In this document: in pieces, positions 1-6,580 of the stretch
Numbering within the stretch: the stretch's first letter is position 1
How the letters are laid out: each line of letters opens with the position of its first letter
Assembly (NCBI GenBank): GCA_938041635.1
Contig: CALIAD010000162.1
Span: forward strand, 1-9,212
DNA: 9,212 bases
Origin: an uncultured Atopobium sp.
GTDB lineage: Bacteria > Actinomycetota > Coriobacteriia > Coriobacteriales > Atopobiaceae
Reading direction: 5' to 3'
Notes under the pieces: generated by a model
What the model saw: the letters and a program-made list of their open reading frames with translations, nothing else
Told to the model about the DNA's origin: nothing
The model's database searches: none
Position numbers and translations under genes: made by a program

Positions 1-1079
1 ATACAAATCATATCTTTAGGGAAATAATCAATGAGCGTATAGGGAGGCTCACCGGGAGCACGCCCATCTAAATGGCGTGAGTAGTTCTCAATACCATTGC
101 AATAACCCATAGTCTCAAGCATCTCTAGATCATAGTTTGTCCTCTGAGCAAGACGCTGAGCTTCTAGCAATTTATCGTTTTCTTTAAGCTCTTTAACACG
201 AGCTTCCATCTCTTCCGAGATGGTTGTAAGAGCATGGGTAATCTTTGGACGCTCAGTAACGTAGTGAGATGCTGGCCAAATTGGAATAGCATCAAACTCT
301 CTAAGCACTTCTCCCGTTACATTGCTAACCTCTGAAATACTTTCTACTTCATCACCAAAGAACTCAATACGCAGCGGATTTTCTGCATACGGCGGGAACA
401 CATCAACAACGTCTCCACGAACCCTAAACATACCGCGCTGTAGATCGTAATCATTTCTATCGTACTGGACATCAATAAGATCTTTAATAAAATCATCGCG
501 CTCAAGAGGAACGGATTTATCTACATTAGGTGCAAGACCTGCATAATCTTGAGGGCTACCAATACCGTAAATACACGATACAGATGCAACTACAATGACA
601 TCTCGTCTAGATAGAAGCGATGAAGTTGCCTGGTGACGGAGCTTCTCTACCTCTTCGTTGATGGAAGCATCTTTTTCTATGTACGTATCAGACTGCGGAA
701 CATATGCCTCTGGCTGGTAGTAGTCATAGTAGGAGACAAAGTACACAACAGCGTTGTTAGGAAAAAGCTCCTTCATCTCTGAAGCAACCTGTGCAGCTAG
801 TGTTTTGTTGGGCTCCATAATAAGCGTGGGGCGGTTGAGCTTCTCGATAGTTTTAGCCATAGAGAAGGTCTTACCCGAACCCGTAACACCTAAGAGCGTC
901 TGGTACCTGAGCCCGTCTTCAATTCCTTGGGCAAGCTTTTCTATTGCCTGAGGCTGATCACCTGCGGGTTCAAAAGGAGATACTACCTGAAGCTTCTCTT
1001 CTCCTGCTTCACGACCAAATCGGCGCAGTTCAGCACCTATATATTCTTTATGTTGATCTTCAGTATGAGATGCATCCAT
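1..1079 (-). CDS. uvrB: UvrABC excinuclease subunit B, N-terminal part (runs off left edge)
   Basis: UvrB is the DNA-damage-verifying helicase-like subunit of nucleotide excision repair. It is loaded by UvrA and then recruits UvrC for incision in the cytoplasm. The 359 residues visible are about half of the usual 660-700. Seen in order: the family motif PAGDQPQAI near residues 38-46, Walker A GVTGSGKT at 64-71, PNKTLAAQ at 90-97, the damage-probing beta-hairpin region SYYDYYQPEAYVP at 116-128, SVSCIYGIGSP at 167-176, and NGIENYSRHL near 328-337. The start is ATG at 1079, preceded by a strong AAGGAG-type site about 6 nt away. About 25 extra residues precede the conserved core compared with E. 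coli; no other start fits. Residue 89 is Glu where Ala usually precedes PNKTLAAQ. Identification is certain from motifs; the C-terminal half lies outside the window. Confidence 0.98.
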   Translation of the reverse strand, partial: MDASHTEDQHKEYIGAELRRFGREAGEEKLQVVSPFEPAGDQPQAIEKLAQGIEDGLRYQTLLGVTGSGKTFSMAKTIEKLNRPTLIMEPNKTLAAQVASEMKELFPNNAVVYFVSYYDYYQPEAYVPQSDTYIEKDASINEEVEKLRHQATSSLLSRRDVIVVASVSCIYGIGSPQDYAGLAPNVDKSVPLERDDFIKDLIDVQYDRNDYDLQRGMFRVRGDVVDVFPPYAENPLRIEFFGDEVESISEVSNVTGEVLREFDAIPIWPASHYVTERPKITHALTTISEEMEARVKELKENDKLLEAQRLAQRTNYDLEMLETMGYCNGIENYSRHLDGRAPGEPPYTLIDYFPKDMIC

Positions 1080-1085
1080 GAGATT

Positions 1086-1093
1086 CTCCTTTT
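1086..1093 (-). promoter_or_regulatory. uvrB ribosome binding site
   Basis: Read on the minus strand this is AAAAGGAG, 6 nt before the ATG at 1079. It fixes the uvrB start and so supports the N-terminal extension relative to E. coli UvrB. Confidence 0.85.
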
Positions 1094-1104
1094 CTTGTGA
1101 AAGT

Positions 1105-1133
1105 AGTATACCCCACTTCTCAAAACTGAAACA
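1105..1133 (-). promoter_or_regulatory. Probable uvrB promoter
   Basis: On the minus strand a perfect-looking -10, TATACT (1110 to 1105), lies 17 bp after a weak -35, TGTTTC (1133 to 1128). This places transcription start a few bases below 1100 and gives a short leader before uvrB. The -35 overlaps the SOS box at 1129-1140, as expected if LexA blocks RNA polymerase. The -10 match and spacing are seen; promoter activity is inferred. Confidence 0.5.
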
Positions 1134-1141
1134 CTTGTTCT
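1128..1141. promoter_or_regulatory. Putative LexA (SOS) box
   Basis: The sequence GAAACACTTGTTCT contains AAAC-N4-GTTC, one base from the Gram-positive/actinobacterial LexA core GAAC-N4-GTTC. It lies over the likely uvrB -35 element. uvrB is a standard SOS-regulon member, so position and match support each other. LexA may also affect the divergent TPR gene, since the site lies in the shared intergenic region. Confidence 0.6.
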
Positions 1142-1177
1142 ATACTATTTATAAATTGCAGTATAGTTTCAAAGTGT
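1131..1177. repeat. Imperfect dyad between the divergent uvrB and TPR genes
   Basis: Left arm ACACTT (1131-1136) plus CTATACT (1140-1146) is mirrored by AGTATAG (1160-1166) plus AAGTGT (1172-1177). The arms are 13 bp apart at the centre, with 3 and 5 nt gaps within them. The centre is AT-rich. It could be an operator for a regulator serving both genes, or two oppositely facing TATACT-type -10 elements that happen to be symmetrical. The LexA-like box overlaps its left arm. Confidence 0.45.
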
Positions 1178-1196
1178 GACGGGTAATAAATAAACT
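1168..1196 (+). promoter_or_regulatory. Weak candidate promoter for the TPR gene
   Basis: TTCAAA (1168-1173) and TAAACT (1191-1196) are separated by 17 bp, each matching four of six consensus bases. It is the best-spaced pair I found upstream of the plus-strand gene, but the region is AT-rich and other pairs are possible. Low confidence. Confidence 0.2.
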
Positions 1197-1243
1197 ACCT
1201 ATATGCGTTAAACTAGCATTTAAATAAACAAGTTACATCAGAT

Positions 1244-1250
1244 AAAGGAG
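1244..1250 (+). promoter_or_regulatory. RBS that fixes the TTG start of the TPR gene
   Basis: AAAGGAG lies 5 nt before TTG at 1256. There is no in-frame ATG nearby, so this strong site is the main evidence for a non-ATG start. Confidence 0.8.
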
Positions 1251-1255
1251 ATACC

Positions 1256-3340
1256 TTGGGCGTCTCAGATCTTTTCTCGCTAAATAAAGCTTCAAAGCAA
1301 CCTCAGGGTTCTACCCTAGAGAAGATTTTGCTGCGCTCAAATAATGTCATTGCCGCTCTTAAAGACCTTGTTGCAAACAATCAGATTGCAGAGGCTGGTC
1401 TTCAAGAGATGCTGATGCGCTCTAAAAATCTCGAGAATACCAATCTGCCCAAGGGCGATGTTCATAAGCTGGACAGAACGGGTCGCTGGTGGTTCAACGC
1501 TAACACACTGGAGTGTGCACCAGAAGAGTACGACGCATTTATTGCAACTGAGGCAATTCTCAACATTTCACAAGATGTTGAAGCCCTAAAGAATACGCAT
1601 GCTTCTGAGACAAATCTTCAGCTTGTTCGCACTAGCCTTTCGCAGGTAGCAAGTCTCATGCCCAAGTCAGCTTCTCTTTCTGAGCAAGTTGCTCCTTTTA
1701 GCGGTAACGCTGACGGTAGCTCAGACTGGATGAAGCGTCTCTGGTTTGCCAACTATGTTGAAAACACGCCATTCCCTTTTAGGATGGTGTATAACTTCTC
1801 TTACAATCCACAACTTGATATTTTGGTATTTGAGTTCTTTGTAGCTCGTCCACGCTGCTTTAGTTTCTTATCCGCAGAAAAGGCAGAGCAAATTGCAGCG
1901 GCGCGCGCTTACGCACTGCGTACTTCTCTTTGCGTAGCTCGTATGGCACTTCAAAGCTGCAAAATCTCTCGCGTCTGCATCAACGGCAGCTTGCGCGGAG
2001 AAGAGCGTATTGTCCTATCCATGGACTTAAACGAGGCTGCTCTTGCACGCCTCTTGCCTACTGCAGCAAACACTCAAATTGACGGCAACAGCTTCCCACA
2101 AGATCCAGCGCTCAGAGTTTCTTTTGACTCTGAAGGTTGGTTTAGCGAAGTTGAGCCTTTTATGAAGCCAACAGACGAGTGGGTGTCTCCTCGTAGCTTC
2201 TTTGAAATGCCAGACCTTTCTGATCGCCCTTGTTCACCAGCAGTTACCGCTGTTTGTGGAGCTCAAAAGGTGAGTGACCTTGGCTACTCTGAGGCATCTC
2301 ATCGCATTAGGCTTTGGAACACCACTCTCAACAACATCTCAAAAGATGCCTCTACCGCAGATGCGGTTGGAAAGTTTGAAGAAGCAAAAGCTTCAACTTC
2401 TGATATTTATGCCATTGAAGGCTTTGATAGAGTCATCCATGGCCTGGTTGAAGGCACTATTGATTTCTCGGACAGAAGGTCTATGGCCGAGAAATTCCTC
2501 TTTGGTTCGCCTTTGCAAAAAACGCTTCAATCCATAAATAACATCATGGACGGAGAGCCAGATGCAGACGCTCTAGAAAAGGTGCTTACAGAGCTTGAGT
2601 CTCAGGTTTCACCAACCCTTGATATGGGTCTGTATCTTGATGACTCTGATTCTATCTACAGATATTTTGATTCCCTCTCAGAGCGCGTAGCTTATAACCT
2701 TGCATTCCCCAATGAACCAAGAAAACTGGTGCTTATTCCAGACACCTATTTTATGTCTTTAGCAAGAATGGCTCGTGCCTACAACCTGCTTGAACAGCCA
2801 GAAAAAGCAGAACGCTATGCACAAGAAGCCCATAGAATTTCTCCTTTGGGAATTGATGCAACGCTGCTTTTGGTAAGAACATTAGAAGATCAGTCAAAAG
2901 TTTTTGAGGCTGCAAAGCTGCTCAAAGACCTTATCGCACATATTTTCTCCAGCTCAGATGTTGCTCTGGTGTACTATCGCCTGGCCTATATGGAGTGGAA
3001 GCTAGGACGCTCTGACCTTTGTGCAGCTTGCTATCAAATGGCAATAATTATCGGCGGCAGTGTTGCCCAACCTGCAAAAGAAGAGCTTGAAGACCTTCTC
3101 AAGGCAGATGCTTCTGTTAAGAAACTGGATACCCCTCAAGAAGTCTTCTCGTTCCTTAAGCAAAATGGTGTTCCTGTCTTTGACCAGAAAGCTGTGTTTA
3201 ACAAGGCAGTTGCTATTGGCAGCGCATGTGTTAACGATGGCATTTATTGTGTTGGCCAAAACATGCTCAAGAACTGCCTTGAAATTACCTTTGACGATGC
3301 AGCTGCCAAGGTAGAGAGTTCACTGAGGACGCCCTTCTAG
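1256..3340 (+). CDS. Large cytoplasmic TPR-containing protein of unknown function
   Basis: I do not recognise this 694-residue protein beyond its repeats. The C-terminal third has three TPR-like helix pairs at roughly 498-531 (MARAYNLLEQPEKAERYAQEA then P), 532-565 and 570-603 (YYRLAYMEWKLGRSDLCAACY). TPRs usually scaffold protein-protein contacts. Residues 1-60 are helical and charged. The middle (about 155-330) looks globular, with a hydrophobic strand-rich stretch FSYNPQLDILVFEFFVARPR at 181-200 and several Cys. No signal peptide or membrane segment is visible, so it should be cytoplasmic. The start is TTG at 1256 behind a strong RBS. It is divergent from uvrB and convergent with coaE, so it is probably transcribed alone. 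Its place between uvrB and coaE does not by itself imply DNA repair or CoA metabolism. The gene is long, intact and uses codons like its neighbours, so it is surely real. Confidence 0.85.
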   Translation: MGVSDLFSLNKASKQPQGSTLEKILLRSNNVIAALKDLVANNQIAEAGLQEMLMRSKNLENTNLPKGDVHKLDRTGRWWFNANTLECAPEEYDAFIATEAILNISQDVEALKNTHASETNLQLVRTSLSQVASLMPKSASLSEQVAPFSGNADGSSDWMKRLWFANYVENTPFPFRMVYNFSYNPQLDILVFEFFVARPRCFSFLSAEKAEQIAAARAYALRTSLCVARMALQSCKISRVCINGSLRGEERIVLSMDLNEAALARLLPTAANTQIDGNSFPQDPALRVSFDSEGWFSEVEPFMKPTDEWVSPRSFFEMPDLSDRPCSPAVTAVCGAQKVSDLGYSEASHRIRLWNTTLNNISKDASTADAVGKFEEAKASTSDIYAIEGFDRVIHGLVEGTIDFSDRRSMAEKFLFGSPLQKTLQSINNIMDGEPDADALEKVLTELESQVSPTLDMGLYLDDSDSIYRYFDSLSERVAYNLAFPNEPRKLVLIPDTYFMSLARMARAYNLLEQPEKAERYAQEAHRISPLGIDATLLLVRTLEDQSKVFEAAKLLKDLIAHIFSSSDVALVYYRLAYMEWKLGRSDLCAACYQMAIIIGGSVAQPAKEELEDLLKADASVKKLDTPQEVFSFLKQNGVPVFDQKAVFNKAVAIGSACVNDGIYCVGQNMLKNCLEITFDDAAAKVESSLRTPF

Positions 3341-3363
3341 AGGCCGCGCACGTAAGCTATAAC

Positions 3364-3978
3364 TTATTGTTCTGAATGCTGGTTAAACCGAGCGTTTAAC
3401 CAAAGCTCTACCTGTGCTTTAAGATCATCAAGGCCTTCAGAGTTTACAAACACCGTATCCGCCTGATTACGCAAATACGTATCGGAAGGCTGATGCGCTA
3501 TACGCTGCTCAAACTCTTGGCGAGAAGATCCTCGCTGTTCAGCGCGTTCTGCTCTCAATTCCAAAGGCGCTACAACAACAACAACTTCATCAACCAGCTC
3601 AAGCAAGTCTTCAACGCGGTCAAGCAGCGGAACCTCTACAAAGCAGAACTGAGCATCTGCAGCCGGCGCCTCTTTTGTAAGGAATTGACGCATATATTCC
3701 CTGATAAAAGGCATCTCAAGCTCTTCTAAGAGTTCAGCAGATTCTCTAGTGGCAAAAGCCCTACAACCAAGCTCTCGCCTATTAATCTCATGAGTAACGG
3801 GGTCTAATAAATCGTTACCAAAAGCCTCTGCCACACGATACGTACACTCGCATCCAGGTCTCAGAAGCCTACGAGAAACCTCATCAAGGTCAAAGCGCAG
3901 ACCACCTGCTGCTTCAAACATTTTAGAAACAGTTGATTTACCAGACGCCATTCCGCCGGCGAGAATTACCTTGTACAT
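3364..3978 (-). CDS. coaE: Dephospho-CoA kinase
   Basis: CoaE phosphorylates the 3'-hydroxyl of dephospho-CoA with ATP, the last step of coenzyme A synthesis, in the cytoplasm. The 204-residue product has the usual family length. Seen: P-loop GGMASGKS at residues 8-15 (the family more often has GLTGSGKS, so Met-Ala replaces Thr-Gly), the acidic FDLDEVSRRLL at 29-39, the substrate-side EVPLLD around 113-118, a run of hydrophobic residues DEVVVVVAP, and the late NQADTVFVN motif. I chose ATG at 3978 over the GTG at 3987: the GTG overlaps the Shine-Dalgarno AGGAG (3991-3987), while the ATG sits 8 nt after it. The gene follows the ABC ATPase by 11 nt and the RBS overlaps that gene's stop, so the two are likely translationally coupled. 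It converges on the TPR gene. Confidence 0.95.
   Translation of the reverse strand: MYKVILAGGMASGKSTVSKMFEAAGGLRFDLDEVSRRLLRPGCECTYRVAEAFGNDLLDPVTHEINRRELGCRAFATRESAELLEELEMPFIREYMRQFLTKEAPAADAQFCFVEVPLLDRVEDLLELVDEVVVVVAPLELRAERAEQRGSSRQEFEQRIAHQPSDTYLRNQADTVFVNSEGLDDLKAQVELWLNARFNQHSEQ
3380..3402. repeat. Perfect 9-bp inverted repeat in the 3' end of coaE
   Basis: TGGTTAAAC (3380-3388) and GTTTAACCA (3394-3402) flank a 5-nt loop. It lies inside the last codons of coaE and 40 nt past the TPR stop on the plus strand. Neither strand shows a T-run after it, so it is not a classical intrinsic terminator. It may still stabilise the 3' ends of the two converging transcripts. Confidence 0.4.
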
Positions 3979-3986
3979 GTAGTTCA

Positions 3987-3991
3987 CTCCT
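3987..3991 (-). promoter_or_regulatory. coaE RBS overlapping the upstream stop codon
   Basis: Minus-strand TATAGGAG merges the ATPase TAG stop (3992-3990) with AGGAG. Spacing to ATG 3978 is 8 nt. The GTG at 3987-3985 would lie on top of this site, which rules it out as the main start. Confidence 0.8.
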
Positions 3992-4619
3992 ATAACTGCA
4001 GTGCTGTATAAGAGCCTAGCAGTTTTACTTCTTCAGGAGTATGAGTTACCCAAATTACAACTTTTGATTCAATGAACGGTTTGACAGAGGCAATAACCTG
4101 CTGCTTAAGCGCTTCATCTAATCCCTTGAGCGGCTCATCAAAGAGCAAGATGTCTGCATCTGCAAAGAGTGTACGTAAAAGAGCAACGCGTCTCTTTTGA
4201 CCACCGGAAAGCTCAGAAACAGACTTGTTTTCTGTTCCTTCAAGTCCTACCCCACAAAGCGCCTCTTTAATACGCTCTCGAGCGCTTTGTTTTTGCTCCT
4301 TTGAGTGCAACTGTATAGCAAGCATGATATTTGCCATAACGCTCAAGTTTTCTAGCAGTCTATCTTCCTGAAACATCATGACCGTTTTAGCGTCAGGCGA
4401 TTTAAGCACTGTGCCTGAATCAGCCACTTCAAGACCACAAAGAATACGAAGAAGTGTTGTTTTACCTGCTCCAGAGGGCTCAGAGAGTACGTACACTCCC
4501 TTCTCAAACTTGTAGGAAAAATTATCAAGCACAACCGTATTACCAAACGATTTAGTAATGTTTTTTACCTCAAGCAACTGCTCGGTTGCATAGGCACAAT
4601 TTGTTGTATTCATACTCAT
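3990..4619 (-). CDS. ABC transporter ATP-binding protein, NitT/TauT (sulfonate/nitrate-like) type
   Basis: This cytoplasmic ATPase of 209 residues powers the importer encoded with it. Motifs with ATG 4619 as residue 1: Walker A EPSGAGKT at 47-54, Q-loop FQEDRLL with Gln84, signature LSGGQ at 137-141, Walker B ILLFDEP at 157-163, D-loop GLDE at 166-169, and switch His193 in WVTHTPEE. All are intact except that the first Walker A Gly is Glu47 (GAG, one base from GGG). The frame is open upstream to 4715, but that part overlaps the permease and has no good RBS. ATG 4619 overlaps the permease TGA as ATGA, the usual translational coupling. At about 210 residues it is short for the family (often 240-260), lacking a C-terminal extension. 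The substrate cannot be told from this subunit. Confidence 0.93.
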   Translation of the reverse strand: MSMNTTNCAYATEQLLEVKNITKSFGNTVVLDNFSYKFEKGVYVLSEPSGAGKTTLLRILCGLEVADSGTVLKSPDAKTVMMFQEDRLLENLSVMANIMLAIQLHSKEQKQSARERIKEALCGVGLEGTENKSVSELSGGQKRRVALLRTLFADADILLFDEPLKGLDEALKQQVIASVKPFIESKVVIWVTHTPEEVKLLGSYTALQL

Positions 4620-5533
4620 GAGCAGCTCTTTTCTAACCTTGCGGCTGCCCATGAAACTAACCGCATCACGATCTTCTCGCCAAGTGCGCTCATCACAATA
4701 ACCACAAGCGTCCACGCAAAAAGGGCTGGCGTATCCAAATACACTTTAGCGTTATAGAGGTGCTCGCCAATGGAGAATGCGGGAAGGCCAATGACCTCGG
4801 CTGCAATTCCCGATTTCCAGCAAAATCCCATGGCAAGTGAGGTAGCTGTCTTAAGCGAAGGCATAAGCTGCGACAAATAAATTGCTTTAATGCGTTGCCA
4901 ACCGTGAATTTGGTATACATCAGCCATCTCAATAAGCTGCTGGTCAGTGCTGAGGAGCCCCTCAAGTACCGCAATGTAGATGATGGGAAGTGCCATCAAA
5001 AAGGAAATTGAAATTGAGAGGCAGGGCGTGCGAACCCAGATAAGTAGCAAGATGACAAAGGATGCTACGGGAATTGATTTGATTGTAGAAATTAGCGGCT
5101 CAAAAAGAATCTTGATCAGCTTGTACTTAAAACTCAAAAACGCCAGCAAGGAGCCAACGGTAAAAGCAAGTGCTCCACCAGCAAAAATACGTAAAAGAGA
5201 AAGACCAATAGAAACCCAAAACTCGCGTAGTTGAGCTAGCGAGAAAAGCGTCTGAATGGTCTGAATAGGTGAAGTTAAAACAATATCTTGATTGATGACA
5301 ACCGCAGCTATCTGCCACACGACAAGCCAAAATACCAGTGCGCCTAAACGTGCTCCCCAGCTAGAAGCAACTTTGCGCACAGTCGGTTTGCCTTGCACGC
5401 GGCCCGAACCTTGGGTCTGACCTGCGCTTTGGGCCTGATCGTTTTTCTCGACAGAAAAATCTGCCGAGGCAGCGCCTTTCTCGGCGCTACCTCGGGCAGA
5501 AATACTATCTTTTATGTGCGGGTTATGCGCCAA
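4616..5533 (-). CDS. ABC transporter permease, BPD_transp_1 family, NitT/TauT type
   Basis: This is the inner-membrane subunit, 305 residues, probably working as a homodimer. Hydrophobic segments lie at about 63-80, 108-135, 147-167, 172-194, 228-250 and 268-290. The cytoplasmic coupling loop that docks the ATPase is seen at 202-225 (EMA, Gly211, then Pro225), matching the EAA-x3-G pattern. The start is uncertain: TTG at 5533 overlaps the binding-protein stop by 11 nt, with a GGAG 12 nt upstream, which is rather far. The first 55 or so residues are low-complexity (Ala, Gly, Ser, Gln) and include the strong hairpin at 5460-5500. In-frame GTG codons at residues 46 (5398) and 52 (5380) are alternatives with weak RBSs. 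The 3' end overlaps the ATPase start (ATGA). Family is firm; substrate unknown. Confidence 0.92.
   Translation of the reverse strand: MAHNPHIKDSISARGSAEKGAASADFSVEKNDQAQSAGQTQGSGRVQGKPTVRKVASSWGARLGALVFWLVVWQIAAVVINQDIVLTSPIQTIQTLFSLAQLREFWVSIGLSLLRIFAGGALAFTVGSLLAFLSFKYKLIKILFEPLISTIKSIPVASFVILLLIWVRTPCLSISISFLMALPIIYIAVLEGLLSTDQQLIEMADVYQIHGWQRIKAIYLSQLMPSLKTATSLAMGFCWKSGIAAEVIGLPAFSIGEHLYNAKVYLDTPALFAWTLVVIVMSALGEKIVMRLVSWAAARLEKSCS
5455..5500 (-). terminator. Terminator-like hairpin just after the binding-protein gene, within the permease N-terminal coding region
   Basis: On the minus strand, arms CTGCCCGAGGTAGCGCC and GGCGCTGCCTCGGCAG pair over 16 positions around the loop GAGAAA, with one bulged C and one G-U pair, followed by ATTTTTCTG. 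The mismatch is C-A on the plus strand but G-U in minus-strand RNA, which favours a function in that transcript. It begins about 23 nt after the binding-protein stop. A partial terminator or RNA-stabilising stem at this point would yield more binding protein than permease, a common need in ABC importers. It encodes permease residues about 12-25 if the TTG start is right. Confidence 0.6.
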
Positions 5534-6539
5534 AGTAGAAATCGTCTCCAGGAACCTGTCCGCCTACTGCCTGAGAATTAGCCTCAGCCAGAATGCCTAA
5601 GTAACTTGAAAGCGCGCTCTTCATATCTGCGCCATCAATATACGTAATATTACACTTAGGCAACGCAACCTTGGCAATAGGCTCTGGAACAATACCGTAT
5701 TTACCTACAAGCGTAGCAGCCTCATCTGGATGATCAACCGCAAATGCAACAGAGTCTTTGTAGTGAGAAAGCAGCGCCGTTACCGCATCTGGAGAATCTG
5801 AGATGAGCTTTGAAGAAATAATAGTTACGCCGGCAATCAGCTTGCTCTGAGGATTGACAGCCTCCCACTCAGCGCCAAGGTCGATTGCAACGCGAATCTG
5901 GCTATTCTTGGCTTGTGCCACCGTAACAAAAGGCTGTGGGAGCAGCGCAATTCCCTCTGGATCTTGAGCTAGAGCAGCAACACACTCGGTATGTTCGCTC
6001 TTCCACTCTACCTGGACGTCCTCACCAAGTGTCATGCCATTTTTGCTCAACAGGTAGGACAATGTGTACTCTGGGACAGCACCCTTACCAGAAGCGTAGA
6101 GTGTCTTTCCCTTGAGGTCAGTAAGCTTAGAGATAGCGCTACCCGTCTCAACAATGTAAAGGACGTTCAATACGTTAAGACAAGCTACCTTATAGGCGCC
6201 TTTGGTCTTGTTAAAGAGCGTAGCTGCAAGGTTTGCAGGAATAGATGCAACGTCAACATCGCCCTGGGCAACCTTAGCAACTACCTGATCAGGAGCATCC
6301 AAAATCTCAAACGAGTAGTTGTTATCGGTAATGTTTTGCGCCTCAACCTCGCTCATGAACTTAACCAAGCCCATGGCAGTAGGACCTTTAAGCGTTGCAA
6401 CTTTTACCGCAACAGGATTAGATTTCTTAGCCTCATCTTTTGTGGCGTCCTGAGACTTCTCTTGGTCTGTTCCCTTGCAGCCAAACAGTGCTGTAGCTGG
6501 AATGAGACCTGCAAGCTTAAGGAACGAACGTCTATCCAT
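5523..6539 (-). CDS. Substrate-binding lipoprotein of a NitT/TauT-type ABC importer
   Basis: This 338-residue protein is the extracytoplasmic receptor of the importer encoded downstream. The N-terminus has a twin-arginine-like motif DRRSFLK at 2-8, a hydrophobic stretch, and a lipobox-like LFGC with Cys21 as the likely lipidated residue. A Lys/Asp-rich linker follows (22-44). The mature part has the periplasmic-binding fold pattern of NMT1/SsuA-like proteins: VKVATLKGPTAMGLVKFM at 45-62, GDVDVASIPANLAATLFN at 93-110, DLKGKTLYA at 141-149, VPEYTLSYLLSKNG at 155-168, and PQPFV at 201-205. The frame extends to 6638, but ATG 6539 has AGGAG at a 6-nt spacing and the signal sequence begins there. 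The stop overlaps the permease start. The ligand is not identifiable; sulfonates, nitrate and thiamine precursors are all handled by this superfamily. Confidence 0.92.
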   Translation of the reverse strand: MDRRSFLKLAGLIPATALFGCKGTDQEKSQDATKDEAKKSNPVAVKVATLKGPTAMGLVKFMSEVEAQNITDNNYSFEILDAPDQVVAKVAQGDVDVASIPANLAATLFNKTKGAYKVACLNVLNVLYIVETGSAISKLTDLKGKTLYASGKGAVPEYTLSYLLSKNGMTLGEDVQVEWKSEHTECVAALAQDPEGIALLPQPFVTVAQAKNSQIRVAIDLGAEWEAVNPQSKLIAGVTIISSKLISDSPDAVTALLSHYKDSVAFAVDHPDEAATLVGKYGIVPEPIAKVALPKCNITYIDGADMKSALSSYLGILAEANSQAVGGQVPGDDFYFGA

Positions 6540-6545
6540 GAATAA

Positions 6546-6550
6546 CTCCT
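6546..6550 (-). promoter_or_regulatory. RBS fixing the binding-protein start
   Basis: Minus-strand AGGAG lies 6 nt before ATG 6539, excluding the longer open frame up to 6638. Everything from here to 6672 is the operon's probable leader and promoter region. Confidence 0.8.
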
Positions 6551-6580
6551 GACTCGAAAAGTTAACTGAGGCTACCTTAT

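Noticed and set aside
2358..2371. Small hairpin ACCGC-AGAT-GCGGT within the TPR gene
   Set aside because: Five-pair stem in coding sequence, expected by chance.
4620..4715. Extension of the ABC ATPase to an upstream start
   Set aside because: It overlaps the permease end, is not family-like, and ATG 4619 overlaps the permease stop in the usual coupled arrangement.
5991..6545. 184-codon plus-strand open frame opposite the binding-protein gene
   Set aside because: Antisense to a well-supported gene, with no recognisable domain.
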